A stretch of 5,171 bases of DNA from assembly GCA_902760765.1 (NCBI GenBank), contig CACWHO010000063.1:1-5171 (forward strand), read 5' to 3'. Made by a program: the position numbers and the translations under genes. The notes under the pieces were generated by a model that worked only from the letters and a program-made list of their open reading frames with translations, did no database searches and was not told the DNA's origin. The DNA is from an uncultured Eubacteriales bacterium. GTDB taxonomy: Bacteria > Bacillota > Clostridia > TANB77 > CAG-508. Below are positions 1-5,171 of this stretch, in pieces (within the stretch, counting starts at the first letter, position 1; each line of letters begins with the position of its first letter).

Positions 1-632
1 CAATATAAATTGTATTTATCTACTGTATTATATTTTGCAAGTTGTTTATCTGAAAATATAACATCAGGCATTTTATAATCTGGAAGCGGATAATAAAAAT
101 TATATTTGTATCCAAGTTTATCGAATATATTCATTAGTTTTTTTCTAGTAAAACTTTCTATCTTTTCATTTTCATTATTATATCCATATAAGCTTTCAAA
201 CCTTTTATTAAATATGTTTTCGTAATTTCCAGAGAAATATTTAAGTCCAAATTTATTATCAAGTGCTATTATAAATTTTCCATTTTCATTTAAATTATTT
301 TCCAAATTTTTAAGTAATTTTTCAAGTGTTATATATTCTTTAAATAAATCATTATATCTAGAAACTATATTGATTAATAAAATTGTGCCATATTTCTTTC
401 CATTTAATTCTAAATTATTTAAAATTTTTAAATTACTAAAATCATTAAGATTTTCATTTATTTTATTAATAGTATTTTCATTATTTTCAATAATTGTAAC
501 ATTTTTTACGCTGTTACAAAGCATTTTTGTTAATTCATTTGAACTAAATCCAATTTCTAAGATTTCTTCATCTTTATTAAAAGGATACCAGTTTAAAATA
601 TTTTGTGATTGTTTTTCTTCTAAAAAATTCAT
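1..632 (-). CDS. SAM-methyltransferase-like domain protein of a surface-polysaccharide cluster (3' end outside the window)
   Basis: I translated this frame by hand: 210 codons from the ATG at 632-630 run to the window edge with no stop, so the C-terminus is missing. The fold reads as class I SAM-dependent methyltransferase: WYPF at residues 15-18, a strand ending LEIG (25-28), a second strand ending in an acidic residue (VTIIE, 45-49), then GKFIIALDNKFGLKYFSG (118-135) and FYYPLPDYKMP (179-189). The last two blocks match a family that recurs in Firmicute polysaccharide clusters, where it is often the N-terminal domain of a longer protein carrying glycosyltransferase domains; I recall this from knowledge of the family and have not searched. 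The normal Gly-rich SAM loop is degenerate here (GFSSNEL, 28-34), so catalysis is uncertain. The start follows an AGGTGA Shine-Dalgarno site, 8 nt after the ABC ATPase stop, so the gene is last of the visible operon. It may methylate the glycan or be a non-catalytic remnant domain. Confidence 0.82.
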   Translation of the reverse strand, partial: MNFLEEKQSQNILNWYPFNKDEEILEIGFSSNELTKMLCNSVKNVTIIENNENTINKINENLNDFSNLKILNNLELNGKKYGTILLINIVSRYNDLFKEYITLEKLLKNLENNLNENGKFIIALDNKFGLKYFSGNYENIFNKRFESLYGYNNENEKIESFTRKKLMNIFDKLGYKYNFYYPLPDYKMPDVIFSDKQLAKYNTVDKYNLY

Positions 633-636
633 AATA

Positions 637-642
637 TCACCT
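637..642 (-). promoter_or_regulatory. Ribosome binding site overlapping the upstream stop codon
   Basis: AGGTGA lies 4 nt before the ATG at 632. Its first two bases are the last two of the TAG stop of the ABC ATPase gene (643-641). A ribosome finishing the ATPase therefore covers the next initiation site, which suggests translational coupling of the two proteins. The site also fixes the start of the methyltransferase-like gene. Confidence 0.75.
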
Positions 643-1984
643 ATTTCTTTACATTTGCAATTTTACTTATTTTTATATCAGAATCTAATCTCATTAGACC
701 TACAGTGTCTTTTACTGAAAGTACTTCAACAAGTAAAGCATCATATTTTCTATTTAAAACTTCTAGTTCTCCTCTATGATTAAAGTGTGTGCAACTAAAT
801 GAAAGTGTATATCTTCCAGGTGCCACATTAAATCTTTGTTTAAATTGTACTTCAACAATATCTCCCGCCTTATAATCTCCTGTTGCAATTTTTTCAATTA
901 AAGTATTTGTTCCTCCAATTTCAAGTCCTTTGAAATCTTTTAATGTCATTGTAAATATTGGTTCTCTAACATCTTTATTAAATAATATTTTTGATTTTAA
1001 AACTACTTCTCTATCATTTTCAATTACATTTACATAGTTTCCTTCTGTATCAAAAATACCATAATCAATAACATCTGCATCACCATTACCATATGTAATA
1101 AGTTTTGGATTTTCATTAAAGTGTGTTTTCCAAACATCACCAGTCTTTTCAATTGCCTTTTTTACATTTGGATTTTGTTTTAATATTTCACTATCTGTCA
1201 ATATGCCTTCTTTACTTTGTTTTTCATCTAATCCAACTATCATTTTTTTATATTTTTCAACACCATCTTTAACTCCACCATCAAAGATTTTTCTACCAGA
1301 ATCTATAATTATGGTTCTTGTACAATTTCTAAGTACATCTGTAACACTATGTGTTACAAAAAGGATTGTTTTTCCTCTTTCTTTAAATTGTTGAAATTTT
1401 TTGAAGCATTTCAATTGGAATGCCATATCTCCAACAGATAATACCTCATCAACTATTAAAATATCTGGGTCTACATTTATGGCACATGCAAATGCAAGTC
1501 TTGCAAACATACCAGAAGAGTATGTTTTTACTGGTTGATACAAATGTTCTCCTATATCTGCAAAATCAATTACTTCTTGTTTTGTGCTTTCAATTTGTTC
1601 TTTTGAAAGTCCCATTACTTCACCATGTTGATAAATATTTTCAATTCCTGTTAATTCTGGATTAAATGCTGTTCCAAGTTCAAGTAATGAGCTTATTTTC
1701 CCATTTGTTTCAATTTCCCCTGATGTAGGTGTTACAACACCTGTTATCATTTTTAGTAATGTAGATTTTCCAGCACCATTTTTACCTAATATTCCTAAAA
1801 CTTCACCTTTTTTTACTTCTAGATTGAAATCGTGCATAGCACTAAATACACCATGTCTTTGGATACCTGGAAATAATGTTTCTAAAAGTCTATCTCTTTT
1901 TCTTGCAAACATTTTATAGTCTTTATTTAAATTTGTTATTTTTAAAACAATATCATTATTTTCAAATGTATTTGATTCAGCCAT
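641..1984 (-). CDS. wzt: Polysaccharide ABC exporter ATP-binding protein, Wzt type with C-terminal glycan-recognition domain
   Basis: This 447-residue cytoplasmic ATPase would power export of a lipid-linked surface polysaccharide with the permease encoded at 3032-3823. The nucleotide-binding domain (about 1-250) is intact: Walker A GKNGAGKST (67-75), ABC signature YSSGM (155-159), Walker B ILIVDE (175-180), D-loop SVGD (183-186) and switch His212. The segment ELGTAFNPELTG (102-113) is typical of the KpsT/Wzt/TagH branch (cd03220-like). Residues of about 270-440 form a Wzt-C-type beta-sandwich, with DYGIFDTEGN, a GTNT segment and APGRYTLS as landmarks. In characterised O-antigen exporters such as E. 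coli O9a this domain binds the modified chain end, so export here is probably substrate-specific. Length is usual for Wzt with its C-terminal domain. The ATG is preceded by AAGGA with a 9-nt gap, and the upstream glycosyltransferase stops 17 nt earlier. The glycan substrate cannot be read from sequence. Confidence 0.95.
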   Translation of the reverse strand: MAESNTFENNDIVLKITNLNKDYKMFARKRDRLLETLFPGIQRHGVFSAMHDFNLEVKKGEVLGILGKNGAGKSTLLKMITGVVTPTSGEIETNGKISSLLELGTAFNPELTGIENIYQHGEVMGLSKEQIESTKQEVIDFADIGEHLYQPVKTYSSGMFARLAFACAINVDPDILIVDEVLSVGDMAFQLKCFKKFQQFKERGKTILFVTHSVTDVLRNCTRTIIIDSGRKIFDGGVKDGVEKYKKMIVGLDEKQSKEGILTDSEILKQNPNVKKAIEKTGDVWKTHFNENPKLITYGNGDADVIDYGIFDTEGNYVNVIENDREVVLKSKILFNKDVREPIFTMTLKDFKGLEIGGTNTLIEKIATGDYKAGDIVEVQFKQRFNVAPGRYTLSFSCTHFNHRGELEVLNRKYDALLVEVLSVKDTVGLMRLDSDIKISKIANVKK

Positions 1985-2001
1985 TTTTGACTTTCCTTCC
2001 T

Positions 2002-2994
2002 TTACCTCTTTTTTAAAATTCTTAATATTTTGTATCTTAACTTAAAAATTCCACGTCCTAATGCAGGAGTATTCATTATTACAAAATTCATAATATAATA
2101 ACTAAAATTCTCTGTTTTATATAATTGATAAAATATATTCCATCCTTTAAAGTTAAAATTCTTTTTATTTTGTAACATTTTAAAATATTCATATGCTTTT
2201 ATATTGAGTTCTTGCATTTCTTTTGGAAATATTTCATTATGTTTTACATAAGTTCCTAATACTCCAAGTTTAACATTTATAAATAACTCTCTAACCTGTT
2301 CAATTTCTTTAAATCCATGTGAAATTTTATCTGTGCCAACTTGATTGTCTCCATGTTGTCTATATTTTATATGTTTTTCATCCATATATGCAAGTTTACC
2401 ATTTAATGACATTACAAGTCCAATCCAATGGTCATGTATAAGTCTTTTTGAATCTGTAGGAATTGGAATAATCTTTTTTATAAATTCACTTTTACAAAGT
2501 ACAGTACAACCTGTTACACAATTATATAAATAATTTAATCTATTTGTATTTATATATTTATGTATTTTTTTATTTAAAAGCATAAAATCTCCAAATGATG
2601 GATAAATTGTATTTAAATTTTCATCAACTACTTCCAAATCTCCAAAAACCATATCAGCATTTTCTTTTTTTAAAGTTTCAAATGACTTTCTAACTTTTTC
2701 TGGAAGCCAATAGTCATCTTGGTCTGCAAGCATAAAATAATCATTTTCTACATGTCCTAATAAGAATTCAATGTTTTTAACAACTCCAAGATTTTTCTCT
2801 TGTAAATAAACTTTTATTCTTGAATCTTTTTGTTCATATTCTTTTATAATCTTAGGTGTGTTATCTTTAGAACAATCATCTGATATTATTAAATTAATAT
2901 TTTGATAGTCTTGATTTAATATACTTTCTATTTGCTCTTTTACATATTTTTCTCCATTATATGTTGCAAGCAAAATATCAATTGTTTCATTCAT
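2002..2994 (-). CDS. Family 2 glycosyltransferase, rhamnosyltransferase-like (RfbF/CpsO group)
   Basis: The 330-residue protein is predicted to be a cytoplasmic inverting glycosyltransferase that adds a sugar from a nucleotide donor to a growing surface-glycan chain. The GT-A fold starts at the N-terminus with IDILLATYNGEKYVKEQI (5-22). SDDCSKDNT (38-46) gives the nucleotide-binding aspartates, and LADQDDYW (89-96) holds the metal-binding DxD-like motif. HDHWIG (187-192) and YRQHGDNQVG (211-220) are C-terminal signatures of the rhamnosyltransferase-like GT2 subgroup (cd04196 type). No membrane segment is evident; the C-terminal part is Tyr/Phe- and Lys-rich and may sit at the membrane surface. 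The ATG at 2994 has AAAGGGA 9 nt upstream. The gene sits between the permease and ATPase genes, so it probably builds the glycan that this exporter moves. Family assignment is firm; rhamnose as donor sugar is only inferred from the subgroup. Confidence 0.93.
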   Translation of the reverse strand: MNETIDILLATYNGEKYVKEQIESILNQDYQNINLIISDDCSKDNTPKIIKEYEQKDSRIKVYLQEKNLGVVKNIEFLLGHVENDYFMLADQDDYWLPEKVRKSFETLKKENADMVFGDLEVVDENLNTIYPSFGDFMLLNKKIHKYINTNRLNYLYNCVTGCTVLCKSEFIKKIIPIPTDSKRLIHDHWIGLVMSLNGKLAYMDEKHIKYRQHGDNQVGTDKISHGFKEIEQVRELFINVKLGVLGTYVKHNEIFPKEMQELNIKAYEYFKMLQNKKNFNFKGWNIFYQLYKTENFSYYIMNFVIMNTPALGRGIFKLRYKILRILKKR

Positions 2995-3031
2995 TTTAAG
3001 TTGTCCCTTTCTTGCTGAGCCTTAATATACT

Positions 3032-3823
3032 TTATAATACATCTGCAAAATCTTTTTTACTCTTTTTAAAAATATAATTTCCCCATATATACAATAAAAT
3101 TGTTACAATCCAAAATATAATTGTATATAACCCATTATTAGCTGTAATTATATTTTCCCCCATAAAGCAACTTCTAAAACCTGTTACTAAATACGTAAGT
3201 GGTAATGATTGTATTACTTTTGAAATTGTATGATGGTTTGCAATTTGTGATAAATTCCACACAACAGGTGTTAACCAAAAGCATAATTGCATTATTATTC
3301 CAAGTAAATTAGAAAAATCAGGAACAAGTGTACATATTGCTGATGTAAGTCTTGTAACAGAAATTATAAATGCATATGCTGCAAAAATTATATAAATTGT
3401 AAGTAATATATTTGGCATAAATTTAAATAACATACAAACAACAATTGCTATTGCAAATAGAAATATTGCTACAAAACTATTTGCAATTATAGAAATAATT
3501 GGAATTACATCAACTGGGAATACTACCTTTTTTACTAGATAGCTATATCCTCTAATTGAATTACTTGCACCAATAATTCCATCATTTACTGTCATCCACA
3601 TTGCCATACCAGGCATAAACCATACAACATATGGTGCACCATCAGGACCACCTTGCTTAAAAATAAACTGAAAAACAATTACATACATAAGCATGAAAAT
3701 AAATGGTGATAAAAATCCCCATATACTTCCAAGTGTAGTATTTGCAAATCTATTTTTAAAATCATTTTTTCCAAGTTGCCATGTTAGCTTTCTATTTTTC
3801 CATAATGTTTTTATAAATTCCAT
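3032..3823 (-). CDS. wzm: Polysaccharide ABC exporter permease, Wzm/TagG type (ABC-2 family)
   Basis: This integral membrane protein forms the channel half of an ABC-2 polysaccharide exporter; two copies would pair with two ATPases. I take the second in-frame ATG (3823-3821), giving 263 residues. It has AAGGA 9 nt upstream and leaves the usual short amphipathic start (MEFIKTLWKNRK). The first ATG at 3847 (271 residues) has no visible Shine-Dalgarno site. Landmarks in this numbering are KNDFKNRFANTTLGSIWGF (19-37), the cytoplasmic lead into helix 1, and VKKVVFPVDVIP (97-108), a block well conserved in Wzm/TagG/KpsM proteins. FWLTPVVW and SLPLTYLVTGFR follow in the C-terminal half. About six hydrophobic helices are visible and the tail is Lys-rich and cytoplasmic. 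Length is normal for the family. It follows the MBL gene by 48 nt and precedes the glycosyltransferase by 37 nt. Family assignment is secure; the substrate is unknown. Confidence 0.94.
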   Translation of the reverse strand: MEFIKTLWKNRKLTWQLGKNDFKNRFANTTLGSIWGFLSPFIFMLMYVIVFQFIFKQGGPDGAPYVVWFMPGMAMWMTVNDGIIGASNSIRGYSYLVKKVVFPVDVIPIISIIANSFVAIFLFAIAIVVCMLFKFMPNILLTIYIIFAAYAFIISVTRLTSAICTLVPDFSNLLGIIMQLCFWLTPVVWNLSQIANHHTISKVIQSLPLTYLVTGFRSCFMGENIITANNGLYTIIFWIVTILLYIWGNYIFKKSKKDFADVL

Positions 3824-3832
3824 AAAATTCAA

Positions 3833-3837
3833 TCCTT
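3833..3837 (-). promoter_or_regulatory. Ribosome binding site that selects the internal permease start
   Basis: AAGGA ends 9 nt before the ATG at 3823. The only other candidate, the ATG at 3847, is preceded by an A/T-rich stretch without a purine-rich core, so this site supports the shorter 263-residue product. Confidence 0.7.
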
Positions 3838-3871
3838 GTATATTCATAAAGCCATATTATAAGCTTTAATT

Positions 3872-4768
3872 TTACCATACTCTAAAAGAAATATTTCCAT
3901 CTTTTTCTATATAATTTGTTTTAACATTTAATTCTTTCATCCATTCTCTTGTCTCTAATGTTTTCCAATTTCCAGTGTTGTACCCTTCACCAGAGTCATT
4001 GTTCCATAACCAGTCTGGTGTAGGCCATAAGCATATTTTAGGATTAATTGCATCATATAAATCTTTATCAGCTCCACTTTGACCATGATGTGCCATTTGT
4101 ACAATATCAGATTTTAATTTGTCTTTTTGATTTTTTAAAAGCTTTTCTCCACTTTCTTTTCCAGTATCTCCTAAAAATAAAATTGATTTATTATTTATTT
4201 TCATTTTTATAACCATACTAGAATTGTTGACTGCATTTGTGGTTATTTCTGGATTTTTTACTCCTAGAATTTCACAATTTAAATTATCAATCTTAATTTT
4301 TTGATTTAGTGTAACCTCTTCTACATTTTCTTTAATTCTACTATTTTGTATTACATTAAAAAATCTTTCAATTTCTTCAATTCTCTGTGGTTCATATTGT
4401 TTGTACCAGTCTAAATCATTTAATGTAATATATATTTTTCCAATATTAATATTCGTATTTTCTACAATATCAAGAAATGCTGTTGCATGGTCTGCATGTG
4501 GATGTGTAATGAACCAATAGTCTATTTTCCCTCCACCAATTTTATTTATGTAACCAATTAAATCTTGTGTATTTTCACTAAGTCCACCATCTATTACAAT
4601 TGTTTTATTTTTAGTTTTTAAAACATAACCCATCATCTGCCTATGTGTATTATTTTTAAGTTGGACAAGTGTTAAACCATTATGATATTTTTCAAATATA
4701 CATAAGCTAATTATTAATATTAAAAAAATAATAATTAGTATATATTTAAGTGTTTTATTTTTCTTCAC
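3872..4768 (-). CDS. Membrane-anchored metallo-beta-lactamase-fold hydrolase, ComEC C-terminal-domain type
   Basis: I place the start at GTG 4768-4766 (298 residues) because GAGG lies 6 nt upstream. The longer frame would begin at a TTG at 4780 with no Shine-Dalgarno site. A basic start (MKKNKTLK) and one hydrophobic helix (about 7-24) indicate a single N-terminal anchor with the enzyme domain outside the cell; I see no lipobox. The MBL domain has DGG (60-62), the dinuclear metal motif HPHADH (89-94), NNSS (181-184) where classical MBLs carry a third histidine, LGDT (199-202) with the bridging Asp201, and AHHG (226-229). Asn in place of His and the AHHG block are typical of the ComEC/Rec2 branch. 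There is no competence channel domain, so it is not ComEC itself. A C-terminal WPTPDWLW segment (248-255) may shape the substrate site. It is first in the exporter operon. A phosphoesterase or nuclease acting on an exported polymer is possible, but the substrate is unknown. Confidence 0.88.
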   Translation of the reverse strand: MKKNKTLKYILIIIFLILIISLCIFEKYHNGLTLVQLKNNTHRQMMGYVLKTKNKTIVIDGGLSENTQDLIGYINKIGGGKIDYWFITHPHADHATAFLDIVENTNINIGKIYITLNDLDWYKQYEPQRIEEIERFFNVIQNSRIKENVEEVTLNQKIKIDNLNCEILGVKNPEITTNAVNNSSMVIKMKINNKSILFLGDTGKESGEKLLKNQKDKLKSDIVQMAHHGQSGADKDLYDAINPKICLWPTPDWLWNNDSGEGYNTGNWKTLETREWMKELNVKTNYIEKDGNISFRVW

Positions 4769-4774
4769 AATAAA

Positions 4775-4778
4775 CCTC
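4775..4778 (-). promoter_or_regulatory. Ribosome binding site that selects a GTG start for the MBL-fold gene
   Basis: GAGG is followed by a 6-nt spacer and GTG at 4768. The site falls inside the longer TTG-initiated reading, which argues that translation begins at the GTG and removes four residues from the longest possible protein. Confidence 0.68.
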
Positions 4779-4801
4779 AAAAAATCATTTTTTATTACAA
4801 A

Positions 4802-4826
4802 ATTTTACCTTTATATTTTACCTTTA
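4802..4826 (-). repeat. Tandem 12-bp direct repeat over the operon promoter
   Basis: TAAAGGTAAAAT occurs twice on the minus strand, at 4826-4815 and 4813-4802, with a 13-bp period. The first copy contains the predicted -10 box and the second covers the expected transcription start. A site repeated at a little over one helical turn could be an operator for a protein binding side by side, or chance duplication in A/T-rich DNA. The copies are identical over 12 bases. Confidence 0.7.
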
Positions 4827-4843
4827 AATAGCTGATTTGTCAA
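4815..4843 (-). promoter_or_regulatory. Sigma-A-type promoter of the MBL-exporter operon
   Basis: A perfect -35 box TTGACA (4843-4838) is followed by a 17-bp spacer and a -10 box TAAAAT (4820-4815, five of six consensus bases). Transcription would start near 4808 and leave a leader of about 40 nt before the GTG at 4768. The region upstream of the -35 box is A/T-rich. It lies just after the terminator of the preceding gene, as expected for the start of a separate unit. No other site in the window matches consensus this well. Confidence 0.78.
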
Positions 4844-4867
4844 TAAAATAAGCCAATTAATTTAAGC

Positions 4868-4898
4868 AATATAAAAGTAGTAGATATAATCTACTACT
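4868..4898 (-). terminator. Intrinsic terminator of the upstream gene
   Basis: Beginning 6 nt after the TAA at 4907-4905, AGTAGTAGAT (4898-4889) pairs perfectly with ATCTACTACT (4885-4876) across a 3-nt loop, and the minus strand continues into a T-rich run (TTTATATT). The stem is 10 bp but has only three G-C pairs and the T-run is interrupted, so termination may be moderate. On the plus strand it is followed by GAATTTTT, but no plus-strand gene leads into it. Its place between a stop codon and a strong promoter supports a real boundary between two units. Confidence 0.68.
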
Positions 4899-4904
4899 GA
4901 ATTT

Positions 4905-5171
4905 TTACAATAAATATAAAATACTATCAAATATTTCATCATTTGATAACTGACTATTCTTGTTTTCATTTACAAAAATAATCATATTGCTACCATCTTC
5001 TACATATTCATATGGTTGAAATTCATCCATTTGTACAAAATTATAGTCTAATATTTCTCCTGTTACATCATCCACAATATAGTAAATATTTGAAATATCA
5101 ATTATATATTGTTTATTTGCATTGATAGCATTTTCAATTTTTTTATCTTCTTCTGTTTGATTATTTTTATT
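4905..5171 (-). CDS. C-terminal part of an unrecognised acidic protein (5' end outside the window)
   Basis: The frame is open from the window edge to TAA at 4907-4905, giving 88 codons of a longer protein on the same strand as the other genes. It begins with a hydrophilic Asn/Lys/Glu-rich stretch (NKNNQTEEDKKIENAI), then a likely beta-rich segment (IIDISNIYYIVDDVTGEILDY), and ends DEIFDSILYLL. Asp and Glu clearly outnumber Lys and Arg over the later part. I see no membrane helix, metal motif or catalytic signature and do not recognise the family. Codon use matches its neighbours, and the terminator right after the stop supports a true gene end. It lies in a separate transcription unit from the exporter operon, so a functional link is not implied. 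Confidence 0.7.
   Translation of the reverse strand, partial: NKNNQTEEDKKIENAINANKQYIIDISNIYYIVDDVTGEILDYNFVQMDEFQPYEYVEDGSNMIIFVNENKNSQLSNDEIFDSILYLL

Noticed and set aside
370..783. Plus-strand open frame of 137 codons
   Set aside because: It spans the junction of two well-supported minus-strand genes, encodes a low-complexity Phe/Leu/Ser-rich peptide as expected from the complement of A-rich coding DNA, and has no family resemblance.
1203..1665. Two short plus-strand open frames (1203-1394 and 1420-1665)
   Set aside because: Both are antisense to the conserved Wzt ATPase domain and show no recognisable protein features.
2345..2533. Plus-strand open frame of 62 codons
   Set aside because: It is antisense to conserved motifs of the glycosyltransferase and shows no coding signature of its own.
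3856..3861. TATAAT on the minus strand just before the permease gene
   Set aside because: It matches a -10 box, but no acceptable -35 box lies 16-18 bp upstream (best match about three of six), and A/T-rich DNA yields such hexamers by chance. A weak internal promoter cannot be excluded.
4777..4788. Three-codon micro-ORF (ATG ATT TTT TGA) in the MBL leader
   Set aside because: Its stop overlaps the GAGG ribosome site, which would suit a leader peptide, but it has no ribosome site of its own and is too short to distinguish from chance.
4925..4948. Inverted repeat TATCAAAT / ATTTGATA with an 8-nt loop
   Set aside because: It lies inside the coding end of the upstream gene, is nearly all A/T and has no adjoining T-run; the hairpin at 4876-4898 is the better terminator.
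1..5171. CRISPR array, tRNA/rRNA, insertion sequence or phage genes
   Set aside because: No regularly spaced repeats, no structured GC-rich RNA segment and no transposase or phage-like protein were seen.

Overview
This is an AT-rich window (roughly a quarter to a third G+C by eye). All convincing genes lie on the minus strand, so the biological order runs from position 5171 down to position 1. The low G+C, the A/T-ending codons, purine-rich Shine-Dalgarno sites, a non-ATG start and a Gram-positive-style protein set point to a low-GC Firmicute, most likely a member of the Clostridia. Trp is encoded by TGG and the complete genes end in TAA or TAG, so nothing argues for a deviant genetic code. 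The assignment comes from composition and family resemblance, not from a marker gene.

Layout in the direction of transcription. (1) 5171-4905: the C-terminal 88 codons of an unrecognised acidic protein, followed directly by a hairpin at 4898-4876 that looks like its intrinsic terminator. (2) 4843-4815: a near-consensus sigma-A promoter (TTGACA, 17 bp, TAAAAT) that opens a new transcription unit, with a 12-bp direct repeat over the -10 and start region. (3) 4768-3872: a membrane-anchored metallo-beta-lactamase-fold hydrolase resembling the ComEC C-terminal domain. (4) 3823-3032: an ABC-2 polysaccharide exporter permease (Wzm/TagG type). (5) 2994-2002: a family 2 glycosyltransferase of the rhamnosyltransferase-like group. 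(6) 1984-641: the exporter ATPase (Wzt type) with a full C-terminal carbohydrate-recognition-type domain. (7) 632 to beyond position 1: an N-terminal methyltransferase-like domain of a surface-polysaccharide protein, cut by the window edge.

Genes 3-7 are spaced by 8 to about 48 nt with no terminator visible between them, so they read as one operon. Together they describe an ABC-transporter-dependent surface glycan pathway. The glycosyltransferase extends an undecaprenyl-linked chain in the cytoplasm. The Wzt C-terminal domain may recognise the finished or modified chain. Wzm/Wzt flips it across the membrane. The methyltransferase-like protein may modify or otherwise handle the chain, and the MBL enzyme, whose catalytic domain is predicted to face outward, may act on the exported product.

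The machinery belongs to known families. The less ordinary points are the MBL enzyme leading the operon, the glycosyltransferase placed between the two exporter subunits, the eroded SAM-binding loop in the methyltransferase-like protein, and the repeat over the promoter. I see no CRISPR array, tRNA, rRNA, insertion sequence or phage gene.
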